A program made the translations under genes and the position numbers. From Spirosoma sp. KCTC 42546 (GTDB lineage: Bacteria; Bacteroidota; Bacteroidia; Cytophagales; Spirosomataceae), in contig NZ_CP041360.1 in assembly GCF_006965485.1 (NCBI RefSeq), positions 5,498,501 to 5,562,500 of the forward strand: a stretch of DNA of 64,000 nt, written 5' to 3'. Positions 53,495 through 62,304 of this stretch are shown in pieces. Under the pieces are notes generated by a model. That model made no database searches. It had not been told where the DNA came from and saw only the letters and a list, made by a program, of their open reading frames with translations. Positions within the stretch are counted from its first letter, which is position 1. The number at the start of each line of letters is the position of its first letter.

Positions 53495-53811
53495 TTCTGT
53501 TCTGTTTTGAGTTTAACTAATACGTCATCTAATTGGGTAAAGCGTTTTTCAACCAGGTCTCTAAACTGCTGAAGCCAGTTGTCTACGTCCTGCATTTTAG
53601 TTGGATTTAGGTGGTAGAAAATCTCCCGGCCCTGCTGTTGCTGATTCAGAAGCTCACACTCCAGCAGGACATGAATATGCTTCGAAATGGCTTGTCGGCT
53701 ACTGGGAAAATGTTCCGCAATCGCATTGGGCGTCATGGCTTGCACCGCAATCAAGACCAGAATGGCTCGCCGGGTTGGGTCAGCAATCGCCTGAAAAACG
53801 TCTCGTTTCAT
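53491..53811 (-). CDS. ArsR-type transcription regulator, copy 1
   Basis: 106 residues from ATG 53811 ([18 protein letters not shown]); an upstream in-frame ATG at 53859 lies inside the promoter and is rejected. Winged HTH: TPNAIAEHFPSSRQAISKHIHVLLECELLNQQQQGREIFYHLN. No metal-binding CxC motif, so a metal sensor is unlikely. It overlaps the SRPBCC gene by 4 bp and has an operator-like inverted repeat across its own promoter, which suggests self-repression. Confidence 0.93.
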   Translation of the reverse strand: MKRDVFQAIADPTRRAILVLIAVQAMTPNAIAEHFPSSRQAISKHIHVLLECELLNQQQQGREIFYHLNPTKMQDVDNWLQQFRDLVEKRFTQLDDVLVKLKTEQK

Positions 53812-53830
53812 AGAGTTGATCGACCAAATG

Positions 53831-53876
53831 CAACTAACTGGTTGCAAATATACGAGCAACCAATTAGTTGCGCAAA
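53831..53876 (-). promoter_or_regulatory. Promoter with overlapping operator, ArsR operon 1
   Basis: Minus strand: TTTG (53876-53873), 20 nt, TATATTTG (53852-53845). An inverted repeat, CAACTAACTGGTTGC (53831-53845) with GCAACCAATTAGTTG (53856-53870), 14 of 15 matching, covers the spacer and start site. Confidence 0.8.
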
Positions 53877-54056
53877 TTTATTTTCACCTCATTCTGTCGA
53901 AGTGGCTACAGCTACTGATTAAGGGTATTCACCAGAATATCAGGAATAATTTACGATGCGTCCTACACAACTAAAGTTTTGTCCTACATACCGGTTTAGC
54001 CTGTAAAATACTTTTGCATTACCCAAAAGGGGTTAGCAAAACGCATTTTTTAAGGT

Positions 54057-54278
54057 ATGAAAACAAAGGCTAAGTTAATTGCAGCACTAAAGATCTGGAT
54101 AGCCATCTATCCGTCCATCACGCTATTTCTTCATTTGTTTGGCAAGCTATTATCCGGATTACCATTGTATCAACGAACATTCCTGTTAACCGTTTCATTG
54201 GTTCCGTGGGTAGTTTTTGTTGGTGTTCCTAGCGTTGATTTTTTACTCCAATCGGGTTCATTCAAAGCCAGTAAGTAA
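54057..54278 (+). CDS. Small two-helix membrane protein
   Basis: 73 residues with two hydrophobic helices (IWIAIYPSITLFLHLFG and TFLLTVSLVPWVVFVGVP). It resembles the small DUF2798-type proteins of Bacteroidota, but this is uncertain. AAGG lies just before the ATG, and a TACTTTTG -7-like element at 54009. Ends 1 bp before the flavoprotein gene, so probably cotranscribed with it. Confidence 0.7.
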   Translation: MKTKAKLIAALKIWIAIYPSITLFLHLFGKLLSGLPLYQRTFLLTVSLVPWVVFVGVPSVDFLLQSGSFKASK

Positions 54279-54279
54279 T

Positions 54280-55188
54280 ATGAATGACGATAAAATTTTT
54301 GACGTATTACTTATTGGAGGTAGCTATTCGGGGCTGGCAGCAGCTATGGCGTTGGGCAGGGCGTTGAAAAGCGTGCTCATAATTGATAGCGGCAACCCAT
54401 GTAATTGGCAGACACCCTATTCCCATAACTTTCTTACGCAGGATGGGCAACCACCAAACCAAATTGCAGCGCTTGCCAAACAGCAAGTCCAGCACTATGC
54501 TACGGTAACATTCTTTACTGGCCTTGCTACCAACGGAATAAAAACTGACTATGGTTTTGCTATTCAGGTAGCATCGGGAGAAACGTTTCGGGCCAGCAAA
54601 TTAATTTTTGCATCAGGTATCCAGGACCATACACCTCCTATTGACGGGCTGGCAGCATGTTGGGGTATTACGGTACTACACTGTCCCTATTGCCATGGTT
54701 ATGAGGTGCGAAATGAGCCAACAGGCTTACTTGGCAACGGAGAAGACGGCCTTGAACTCGCAACACTTATTTCTAACTGGACAACCAGGTTAACCTTGTT
54801 TACCAATGGTAAATCCACGCTAACAGCAGACCAGACAACGAAGCTCCAACAGCATGCTATCAATATCATAGAAAAGGAAATTGAACGCCTGGAGCATACA
54901 GATGGGCAGCTTCACAGCCTTGTTTTTAAGGATACTACAAAATTGCCCGTCAAGGCTATATACACCCGCAGTCGGTTTGAACAACAGTGTAAGATACCGG
55001 AATTATTGGGATGCGAATTGACCAACGACGGCTATATCAGGATAGATGCAGCTCAGGAAACGACGATTAGCGGTATTTATGCCTGTGGTGATAATGCAAC
55101 ACGCATACGCACTGTAGCAAATGCAGTAGCCATGGGTACCACAGCCGGAATGGCAGTAAGCAAGAAACTGATTTTTGAAAATTTTTGA
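54280..55188 (+). CDS. Thioredoxin-reductase-like FAD/NAD(P) oxidoreductase
   Basis: 302 residues from ATG 54280. FAD-binding GGSYSGLAAAMALGR at the N-terminus, redox motif CPYC in LHCPYCHGYE (about 133-136), and the C-terminal FAD motif GIYACGDNATR. The NADP domain is the modified LGNGEDGLELATLI. The family matches thioredoxin reductase and related thiol-oxidising flavoproteins that often sit alone. Substrate unknown. Confidence 0.9.
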   Translation: MNDDKIFDVLLIGGSYSGLAAAMALGRALKSVLIIDSGNPCNWQTPYSHNFLTQDGQPPNQIAALAKQQVQHYATVTFFTGLATNGIKTDYGFAIQVASGETFRASKLIFASGIQDHTPPIDGLAACWGITVLHCPYCHGYEVRNEPTGLLGNGEDGLELATLISNWTTRLTLFTNGKSTLTADQTTKLQQHAINIIEKEIERLEHTDGQLHSLVFKDTTKLPVKAIYTRSRFEQQCKIPELLGCELTNDGYIRIDAAQETTISGIYACGDNATRIRTVANAVAMGTTAGMAVSKKLIFENF

Positions 55189-55213
55189 CGTAAACTCTAC
55201 TATACGAAAAGAC

Positions 55214-55810
55214 ATGAAAATTATTATCGTAGGTGCATCAGGCACCATGGGAAAACACCTGATACATGCATTTGAGAACGAGCACGAAGTAGTAAAAGTT
55301 GGGTCAAAAAGTGGGGATATTCAGGCGGATATTACCTCCATAGAATCCATTGAAAGGATGTACAAACAAGTAGGCAGTTTTGATGCATTAGTATGTACCG
55401 CTGGACCAACCTACGTGGGGCCCTGGAAAAAAATGACCGATACCGAATTTAGAAAAGGGATCGAAGGAAAACTGATGGGCCAAATAAATCTGGTACTCAT
55501 CGGGCAGCACGCTATTAATCCGAAAGGTTCATTTACATTGATCAGTGGGGCTTTAACCCAGGAACCGCAACTAAATTTTGCGAATGCGTCGGCAGCGAAT
55601 GGGGCCGTTGATGCGTTTGTCCGGGCAGCAGCCATTGAACTGGAACATGGAGTTCGTATTAATGCAGTTAGCCCTACCGTCATTGAAGACTCTCCTCAAT
55701 ACTTCCCCTTCTTTCCGGGAGATATTCCCGTATCAATGAAACACCTGGAATATGGCTTTCGTAAAAGTGTGTTTGGTTCAGGTACGGGCCAGGTGATAAC
55801 CGTACGCTGA
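55214..55810 (+). CDS. Short-chain dehydrogenase
   Basis: 198 residues from ATG 55214 (MKIIIVGASGTMGKHL); an earlier start at 55175 would overlap the preceding gene. NAD(P)-binding GASGTMG present and DALVCTAGPTY in the place of NNAG. The usual Tyr-x-x-x-Lys is replaced by NASAANGAVDAF, as in several short SDRs, so activity may differ. 25 bp after the flavoprotein gene, probably the same transcript. Confidence 0.88.
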   Translation: MKIIIVGASGTMGKHLIHAFENEHEVVKVGSKSGDIQADITSIESIERMYKQVGSFDALVCTAGPTYVGPWKKMTDTEFRKGIEGKLMGQINLVLIGQHAINPKGSFTLISGALTQEPQLNFANASAANGAVDAFVRAAAIELEHGVRINAVSPTVIEDSPQYFPFFPGDIPVSMKHLEYGFRKSVFGSGTGQVITVR

Positions 55811-55909
55811 TTACTACCGTTGGTCAAAAAATAGCCTTTTCTGTCGGATATATCCTGTCAACACGTACCTTTAAGTAGCAGTTTTCCTTCATGTTATCGC
55901 GAAAAAGCC

Positions 55910-56230
55910 ATGGAAGCCAAAGACTATGATTTCGAAGAAAAGTGGAAGCAGTTTGAAGAAACGGGAAAAGAGGTATCGGGCACAATTGGAGCCGTGGCAG
56001 GCACACTAATCGGTATTTCCGTATTAGGACTAAGTGCTCCTGTTATGTACTTTACCAAGCGAGCGGCTGGCAAGGATGCCACAGATGCCCTACGGGAAAC
56101 CGGCGCTAAGGTTGTAGAAAAGACCAAATGGATGGGCGAGTTTGGCCGGTTTACGGGCAAAAAATTCGGGCCCAAAATTTTAGGAACCGTGCTATTTGGT
56201 GTAACCGGCCTGCTTTCCAGCGAAGAATAG
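55910..56230 (+). CDS. Small glycine-rich membrane-associated protein
   Basis: 106 residues. Charged N-terminus, then GTIGAVAGTLIGISVLGLSAPVMYF, which reads as a membrane helix with glycine-zipper spacing, and a second hydrophobic stretch near the end (ILGTVLFGVTGLLS). No family recognised. Confidence 0.65.
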   Translation: MEAKDYDFEEKWKQFEETGKEVSGTIGAVAGTLIGISVLGLSAPVMYFTKRAAGKDATDALRETGAKVVEKTKWMGEFGRFTGKKFGPKILGTVLFGVTGLLSSEE

Positions 56231-56242
56231 TAGCTTAATAAG

Positions 56243-56512
56243 CTAACCCACCAGTTCGGTTGGTGCATAGCCATACCGCTTTCTGAATACATAGCCAAAG
56301 TGGGAAAGATTCTCAAAACCAACTTCCAGATAAACCTCGGACGGCTTTCGCTTTTTTTCCCGGATCTGATAATGAGCCAGTTCCAGTCGCTTCTCCATTA
56401 ACCATTTTTGGGGGGTGGCCTGGAAAATCTTTTTAAAATCACGTTTAAACGTGGTCAGGCTGCTAATTAAGTCCTGAAAACAGTGAGTAGTAGCCATTGA
56501 TTGGCTCAACAT
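56243..56512 (-). pseudogene. AraC regulator remnant (C-terminal HTH only)
   Basis: 89 residues. It starts within the DNA-binding domain (TTFKRDFKKIFQATPQKWLMEKRLELAHYQI) and has the second HTH complete (PSEVYLEVGFENLSHFGYVFRKRYGYAPTELVG). The sensor domain and first helices are missing, and upstream sequence has no in-frame continuation. Either a decayed gene or a rare stand-alone HTH. Confidence 0.7.
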
Positions 56513-56609
56513 TAGGGTTTCGCATTGCTGAACTTAAACTTCATACGTAGTTTGACTTACCAAATCGTGTTCTTGCCTATAAAGGAGGGTTAGCAATCCT
56601 TCAATACCA

Positions 56610-58193
56610 ATGAATTATCAACGTTTAGTAGGAATCATTTGTTGGCTGGCGTTACTGTGCCCACCAGCTCACAGTCAGGCGGTCTTAACAACCCTACCCC
56701 TGCCCGTTACAGCTGCCTGCCCTGGATCAACAGTAGACGTTCGCTTTATAAGACCTGATGACATTTACACCACAGCCGCTACGACCTATGCTGTTCAAAT
56801 AGCCAGTGGGGACGATTATTTCGATATTCCGACCAGTAAAACTATGAATTCCAGTGGGGGGTTGAGTGTTACCCTACCCAAGTCGTTAGCCCCTGGAGGG
56901 ACTTATTCGGTTCGTATGACGATGAAAAACCCGGACTATACGGGTACGCCTAGTCTAACCAGGTTGATTATAAAAGGTCAGGCAACTACCCCTTCTCCAC
57001 CACTCGTCGACTCGCTGAATGTGGATTGCATGTCCACCAATCGGTCCTCAATGGCTGGATTATACGCGGACATATTCTTCCGACTTGCCCCCGGTGCTAC
57101 CCCCCGGCTTTACTATAATGAGCCAGGAGGTAGCTTTACCGACTATGCGGAATTTCCGTATCAAACCAAACTGCCCTCTGGAGAGTATGTACGCGATAAG
57201 CAGCATGGCTATTTTCAACTTAATAAAACGGGTTCGACGTCAACGACCTATGTTTACCCCGTTTCAGAACATGTTTACTACCTATCTCAACTCATTGATG
57301 GGTGTGAGAGTGAGCCCGTTGCCAGCAAGCTGCGTATCCTCTGGAAAGCGGGTGGTGGCCCTGGGGTAATAAACCCGATGCAATACAACTATCTATATGG
57401 GCAGGTAGTCTATTGCCAGGGAGAGCAAGCCTTTCCCCTAAATGTCAATGGACATAGGCCACCCCCCGAGAATTATCAGGTCGCTTATTGGTTGGGTGAC
57501 CCCTTAGATCAGCCCACACCAACCCGTACATTCATCCCCCCCACGCCGGATACCAGCCAGCCTGGTTATACAACGTATAGCATGAATCTGTTTCCAATTG
57601 ATTATAGCAAAGGCTGCGGGAATGATAACCTGCTCACCTATACGCATGTGAAAGTGACAGTTACGCCAACGCCGACCAAGCCTATAGCCGCCACTGGCCT
57701 AATTGAGTATTATCAGGGACAACCTTCAGCGCCCTTGAGTGCTTCAACTACTGACAGTACGGCTACCTTGGTCTGGTATGGTACGAACGCCACTGGTGGC
57801 ACCAGCTCGGTGGCCGCTCCACTCCCCCCCACCGACCAGAGCGGGGAATTTACCTATTACGTAGCCCAAAAAGTTGGCACTTGCGAAGGGGCTCGAACGG
57901 CACTCACTATACGCATCAATCCCTTGCTGGGTTTAGACGATTCTTGGTTAGAAACGCATAGTCAAGTGTATCCCAACCCGGTGAATGCATGGTTAACGGT
58001 GCAGGTCAGCGGGGTATCCGTTCAACACCCCGCTAAGCTGGAAATAGTAGATTTGACCGGCCGATCTTTACAAAAATACACCAGTCAACAGGAAACCAGT
58101 GTCTTAAGCCTAGATAGGTACGCAAGCGGGAGTTATTACTTACGAATCCAGATGGATAATAAACAACTCGTGAAGCGGATTGTGAAGCTATAA
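56610..58193 (+). CDS. Secreted protein with type IX secretion sorting domain
   Basis: 527 residues. Signal peptide (MNYQRLVGIICWLALLCPPAHSQA), beta-rich repeats, and a C-terminal T9SS type A sorting domain: VYPNPVNAWLTVQVSG, LEIVDLTGRSLQKY, LSLDRYASGSYYLRIQ, KRIVKL. T9SS moves such proteins over the outer membrane in Bacteroidota and anchors them at the surface. One immunoglobulin-like region (about 360-440, ATLVWYGTNATGGTSS) is typical of adhesins. Ligand unknown. Confidence 0.9.
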   Translation: MNYQRLVGIICWLALLCPPAHSQAVLTTLPLPVTAACPGSTVDVRFIRPDDIYTTAATTYAVQIASGDDYFDIPTSKTMNSSGGLSVTLPKSLAPGGTYSVRMTMKNPDYTGTPSLTRLIIKGQATTPSPPLVDSLNVDCMSTNRSSMAGLYADIFFRLAPGATPRLYYNEPGGSFTDYAEFPYQTKLPSGEYVRDKQHGYFQLNKTGSTSTTYVYPVSEHVYYLSQLIDGCESEPVASKLRILWKAGGGPGVINPMQYNYLYGQVVYCQGEQAFPLNVNGHRPPPENYQVAYWLGDPLDQPTPTRTFIPPTPDTSQPGYTTYSMNLFPIDYSKGCGNDNLLTYTHVKVTVTPTPTKPIAATGLIEYYQGQPSAPLSASTTDSTATLVWYGTNATGGTSSVAAPLPPTDQSGEFTYYVAQKVGTCEGARTALTIRINPLLGLDDSWLETHSQVYPNPVNAWLTVQVSGVSVQHPAKLEIVDLTGRSLQKYTSQQETSVLSLDRYASGSYYLRIQMDNKQLVKRIVKL

Positions 58194-58289
58194 ATAAAGC
58201 CAGCTATACGTATTGAACGTTTCGCACACCCCACTTCAATTCGTCGGTCAGCATATAATCAGGAACGATCATTGTTTCTATGAAAAATA

Positions 58290-58886
58290 TCAGATCCTGA
58301 GTGATCCCCGGAACGCCCTGGCGGCATAATAGGAATCGGCACCGTTGTGATACACGAAAACCATGTTGTAGCGAAAATCACAAAAAAGGGCACCACCGAG
58401 TTTTCTGATCTCATCTGGTGTAACTATCCAGCTCGATGTTTTCATATCGAAATTTCCAAGTTGTTGCAGCTTCCGATAGTCCTCTTCCGTTAGCAGGTCA
58501 ATGCCCATCTCGGCAGCCATATCAAGAGCGCTCGTTGCAGGTTTGTTTTCTTTCCTCGCTTCCAGTGCTTTACGGTCGTAACAAACACTTCTGCGGCCCT
58601 TAGGGCTTTCGGCAGAGCAGTCATAGAAAATGTATTCACCCGTCTTCGTATCCTGACCAATCACATCCGGTTCGCCCCCCGTTCGTTCCATTTCGTGGAG
58701 CGACCAGAGTTTTTCAGCACTAACCTGCCCAGCAGACAGGCTAACCTCCAGCTTTGCTTGTACGTCAGCCCAATCAAGGCCTTCGTGACGGTTCCTATAT
58801 TTCTCAAAACGGGCTTTCAATGTGTTCAATAGTGATTCCCATTGTTCGGCTGACAACTCTTTTTTAGTGCTGCTCATGGTGTTCAT
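58290..58886 (-). CDS. DUF4256 protein
   Basis: 198 residues. It matches DUF4256 by the text TGGEPDVIGQDTKTGEYIFYDCSAESPKGRRSVCYD and AAEMGIDLLTEEDYRKLQQLG, then TSSWIVTPDEIRKLGGALFCDFRYN. Function unknown. It is the third gene of the minus-strand ArsR operon 2 (27 bp after the SRPBCC gene). Confidence 0.85.
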   Translation of the reverse strand: MNTMSSTKKELSAEQWESLLNTLKARFEKYRNRHEGLDWADVQAKLEVSLSAGQVSAEKLWSLHEMERTGGEPDVIGQDTKTGEYIFYDCSAESPKGRRSVCYDRKALEARKENKPATSALDMAAEMGIDLLTEEDYRKLQQLGNFDMKTSSWIVTPDEIRKLGGALFCDFRYNMVFVYHNGADSYYAARAFRGSLRI

Positions 58887-58913
58887 TCATTTAAAGTATT
58901 TGTGTTAACTATA

Positions 58914-59393
58914 CTATTTTAAGCTACCTGCAATATCTTGTAATCGGTTATGGGCCATATTTAAACCCCTGGGCATACCTAGCTGCATCATTTGGTCTCT
59001 GTGTGCAACTGACCTATACACTATATGCATGTTAAGTTTGCTGGTATGGTCCGTGAGTTGTTCAAATTCCAGGAACTCAAGCTGGGGGCCAAACCGGACT
59101 GCCGAAGTGGGCGTATTCTCCATTTCAAATGTCCGCGTGATTTTCTGGTTTGGGCTAAACTCATGAACGACCCCACTAAACCCGTATTTGTTACCACGAG
59201 GATCAGTTGTTTCAAATTGGTAACTGCCGTGCTTTTTATTGTCAAGTTTCAGCACTTTCGTTCCCATCCATTGCTCAACAATCTCAGGATCTGTATAGGC
59301 TTTAAAAAGTAACGCTACTGGCAAATCAAATTCTCTTGTAATTAGTAATTCCTGCTTACCCTCTTCGGCATTGAGTTTTGTTATTTGCTCCAT
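58914..59393 (-). CDS. SRPBCC (AHSA1-like) domain protein, copy 2
   Basis: 159 residues. LLITREFDLPVALLFKAYTDPEIVEQWMGTK and the C-terminal QMMQLGMPRGLNMAHNRL text support the fold. It follows the ArsR-type gene by 6 bp, in the same order as copy 1. Similarity with copy 1 is only partial, so it is an old duplication. Confidence 0.9.
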   Translation of the reverse strand: MEQITKLNAEEGKQELLITREFDLPVALLFKAYTDPEIVEQWMGTKVLKLDNKKHGSYQFETTDPRGNKYGFSGVVHEFSPNQKITRTFEMENTPTSAVRFGPQLEFLEFEQLTDHTSKLNMHIVYRSVAHRDQMMQLGMPRGLNMAHNRLQDIAGSLK

Positions 59394-59399
59394 AGTAGT

Positions 59400-59723
59400 C
59401 TATTGCTCCGATTTATACGTCTTCATAATCGATTCTAATTTGTTGAATCGATCATCCCACAGTTGTCGGAATGACTCAATAAATTCAGCGACTTCCTTCA
59501 TTTTTTTTGCATTGATGTAATAGTAAATTTCTCTGCCGTTTTGTTTTTGTTCGAGCAATTCGCACTCGGTTAGTATTTGAATATGCTTTGAAATTGTTTG
59601 CCGTGATGAGTCGAAATTATCGGCAATGGCTCCTGGCGTTAATGCCTGCACCGCAAGCAGGGTTAGAATGGCCCTTCTGGTAGGGTCAGCAATTGCCTGG
59701 AATACATCTCTACGTGATTTCAT
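59400..59723 (-). CDS. ArsR-type transcription regulator, copy 2
   Basis: 107 residues from ATG 59723 ([20 protein letters not shown]); the upstream in-frame ATG at 59744 lies in the promoter. Winged HTH in [43 protein letters not shown]. Closely related to copy 1 at 53491-53811 ([27 protein letters not shown]). No metal site. It heads a three-gene operon with SRPBCC and DUF4256 genes. Confidence 0.93.
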   Translation of the reverse strand: MKSRRDVFQAIADPTRRAILTLLAVQALTPGAIADNFDSSRQTISKHIQILTECELLEQKQNGREIYYYINAKKMKEVAEFIESFRQLWDDRFNKLESIMKTYKSEQ

Positions 59724-59726
59724 TGT

Positions 59727-59773
59727 GCAGCTATTTGACTGCAAATATACGTGCAGTCAGTTAACTGCACAAA
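59727..59773 (-). promoter_or_regulatory. Promoter with overlapping operator, ArsR operon 2
   Basis: Minus strand: TTTG (59773-59770), 20 nt, TATATTTG (59749-59742). An inverted repeat GCAGCTATTTGACTGC (59727-59742) with GCAGTTAACTGACTGC read on minus (59768-59753), 13 of 16 matching, overlaps it. The geometry is the same as in operon 1. Confidence 0.8.
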
Positions 59774-59913
59774 TTTTTGGGTACTTAGTTTGATAAGAGC
59801 GCTGCCGATGGCCCGGCATGGTAGTCAGATAAAACGGATGAGTTAGTTTACCGGTAGTTAAAAATTCGGGTTATCCTACTTCTAGCAGTAATCCAATTGA
59901 CACCTAGTACGTT

Positions 59914-61971
59914 ATGACCTACCTTCCGCGTATTGGCACACGCTTACTGCCACTTAGCCTGGTTCTACTGTCCAATCTCTTAACCCAGATAGCGGTTGCT
60001 CAATCAGCTCAGTTGCGCACGCACATCATTCACCCGCTGAAACTGGAGCAGGTGCGCGTCAACGACTTATTCTGGAGCCCCAAGCTAAAGGTCTGGGATT
60101 CGAAAACGGTGTACGATGTGTTAGATAAACTGGAGGGCCGTTACGAACCCGACCTCCCGGATTTGATCAAGGAGAAAGCGAAGTTGGGTCGTACGCGAAA
60201 CGCCTTTCTGAACTTCGATCTGGTAGCGCAGGGAAAGAAAAATACGGGTAGTCACGATGGACCGCCCTGGTATGATGGGCTGGTATACGAAACCATTCGC
60301 GGAGCCGCGGATCTGCTGGTCGAGTACCCCGATCCGAAACTGGAGCAGAAACTTGACGGTTACATCGACCGTATTGCCGCAGCTCAGGCCGCTGATCCGG
60401 ATGGCTACCTGAACACCTACACAACCCTGGAAAAGCCTACGCAGCGATGGGGCACTAACGGTGGGGATGATAAATGGCAGCACGATGTCTATAACGCCGG
60501 TATGCTCATTGAAGCCGCCGTGCATTATTACAAAGCGACGCATAAGACCAAACTGCTTGATGTAGCAACCAAATTCAGCAACTACATGTATCGGGAAATG
60601 GGCCCTTTCCCAAAAAAGAATGTCATTCCCGGACATGGCGGGCCGGAAGAAGCCATTCTGAAACTCTACTGGCTGTTTAAAGATGAACCGGCCCTGAAAG
60701 CGAAGATGAGTGTACCCGTAAACGAGAATCAGTACTACCAACTGGCAACGTTCTGGATTGAAAACCGGGGCAATCATGGTGATAAAGACGGTCGGTATGC
60801 CCGCAAGAGTGACGAGTCGTACAATCAGGATCACATGTCTGTCTTTCAGCAGCGGACTATAGAGGGTCATGCCGTGCGGGCGACCTTACTGGCCACCGGC
60901 ATAGCGGCTACGGCACTGGAAAATAACGACCCTCGCTACGTGGAAACAGCCAATGCTTATTGGGATAATATGATTGGTAAACGGATGTTCATTACAGGGG
61001 GCGAAGGGGCCATTGCCGATGGCGAACGGTTCGGGGCTAACTTTTTTATGCCCGAATCGGCTTATCTGGAATCCTGTGCCGCTATTGGCTCGGCATTTTT
61101 CAGCCAGCGTATGAATGAACTGGAAGCCGACGGCAAGTACATCGACGAACTGGAACGGGTCTTATACAACAACCTGCTATCCAGCATTTCGCTCCAGGGC
61201 GATCATTACTTCTACGAGAATCCGCTGGTGGCAACCGACCACAAACGCTGGGCCTGGCATGGTTGTCCGTGTTGCCCGCCTATGCTGCTGAAAATGGTAT
61301 CGGCCCTACCAGGTTTTATTTACGCCTACGACAAGGATGCCGCCTATGTGAACCTGTTTATTGGGAGTCAGGCCGACCTTACCGTTGCGGGAACTAACGT
61401 CAACCTAAAGCAGGTGACTCATTACCCCTGGAAAGGTGAGTCCGTGATTGTGGTAAATCCGGCAGCTACGAAAGCCTTTACAGTAAAGGTGCGCATACCC
61501 GGCTGGGCACACAGTCAGGAGAACCCATTTAATTTATATACATCCGCCGTTCGGGAAGCGGTGGTGCTGAAGGTGAACGGGAAATCGGTGGCCACGCAGC
61601 CTCAGGACGGGTACGTGGCCATTCATCGAACCTGGAAAAAAGGCGACCGTATTGAACTGAACCTGCCGATGCAGCCCCGGATTGTATCCCCCAGCGATTC
61701 GATTCAGACCATCAAAGGCAAGGTAGCGCTGGCCTCCGGCCCAATGGTATATGGCCTGGAAGGCATCGATAACCCCACCCTAAATGAGCTTACACTGCCC
61801 GCCAACACCCCCCTGATGCTAACCTACCAAACGGCCCTGCTAAACGGTGTCAACGTGATTACGGGGCAGGGGCAGGATAAAAACGGAAAGGCGATAAACT
61901 TCAGCGCCATTCCGTTTTACACCTTCGGTAACCGGGGAGTTTACCCATATAAAGTCTGGGTGCCAAAATAA
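59914..61971 (+). CDS. GH127-family beta-L-arabinofuranosidase-like enzyme
   Basis: 685 residues with a signal peptide (first about 29 residues). An (alpha/alpha)6 barrel of the DUF1680/GH127 type. Recognisable blocks are NFDLVAQGKKNTGSHDGPPWYDGLVYETIRGAADLL, ITGGEGAIADGERFG, ESCAAIGSAFFSQRM and the zinc-Cys motif HGCPCCPPMLLKM. In the family the Cys of the zinc site is the nucleophile and the Glu in LESC is also catalytic. It would release L-arabinose, in line with the GH43 enzyme at 6.5 kb. Confidence 0.93.
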   Translation: MTYLPRIGTRLLPLSLVLLSNLLTQIAVAQSAQLRTHIIHPLKLEQVRVNDLFWSPKLKVWDSKTVYDVLDKLEGRYEPDLPDLIKEKAKLGRTRNAFLNFDLVAQGKKNTGSHDGPPWYDGLVYETIRGAADLLVEYPDPKLEQKLDGYIDRIAAAQAADPDGYLNTYTTLEKPTQRWGTNGGDDKWQHDVYNAGMLIEAAVHYYKATHKTKLLDVATKFSNYMYREMGPFPKKNVIPGHGGPEEAILKLYWLFKDEPALKAKMSVPVNENQYYQLATFWIENRGNHGDKDGRYARKSDESYNQDHMSVFQQRTIEGHAVRATLLATGIAATALENNDPRYVETANAYWDNMIGKRMFITGGEGAIADGERFGANFFMPESAYLESCAAIGSAFFSQRMNELEADGKYIDELERVLYNNLLSSISLQGDHYFYENPLVATDHKRWAWHGCPCCPPMLLKMVSALPGFIYAYDKDAAYVNLFIGSQADLTVAGTNVNLKQVTHYPWKGESVIVVNPAATKAFTVKVRIPGWAHSQENPFNLYTSAVREAVVLKVNGKSVATQPQDGYVAIHRTWKKGDRIELNLPMQPRIVSPSDSIQTIKGKVALASGPMVYGLEGIDNPTLNELTLPANTPLMLTYQTALLNGVNVITGQGQDKNGKAINFSAIPFYTFGNRGVYPYKVWVPK

Positions 61972-62304
61972 ACTCTCAGGCTTCTATCACGGTGATAATC
62001 AGTAGTAACAGGAATAATAGAATTCATTTTGGCCAATACCAGCTCAAACGAATCATACCCCCAACCCGCTGAAGGGTAGGGCTGTTTAGTGCTAGCGTCT
62101 TTACCCCCCGGCCCCCTAAAGGGGGAGCACTCCAAAGTGGATTTTCTCCCCCTTTAGGGGGCCGGGGGGGTAAAGGCAAGACAACAAAAGGAGCTGATTA
62201 AGTAAAGAAAATTGAGCACTAAACAACCCTGCCCTTTTCGGAAGATTGGGGGTATACTCAACGTCGATAGTAAAATAGTCCTAATACGGCTGCCTGAAGT
62301 TACG
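61972..62304. other. Intergenic region filled by palindromic repeat
   Basis: 333 bases between the GH127 gene and the convergent sugar dehydrogenase gene. Most of it is the repeat at 62055-62255. No gene seen. Confidence 0.65.
62055..62255. repeat. G/C-rich palindromic repeat, copy 3
   Basis: Outer arms ATACCCCCAA (62055-62064) and TTGGGGGTAT (62246-62255). Inside, 62077-62231 carries GGGCTGTTTAGTGCT and the complement of GGGTTGTTTAGTGCT at its ends, and a central hairpin of CCCCCTAAAGGGGG arms. Close in sequence to copies 1 and 2. Confidence 0.75.
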
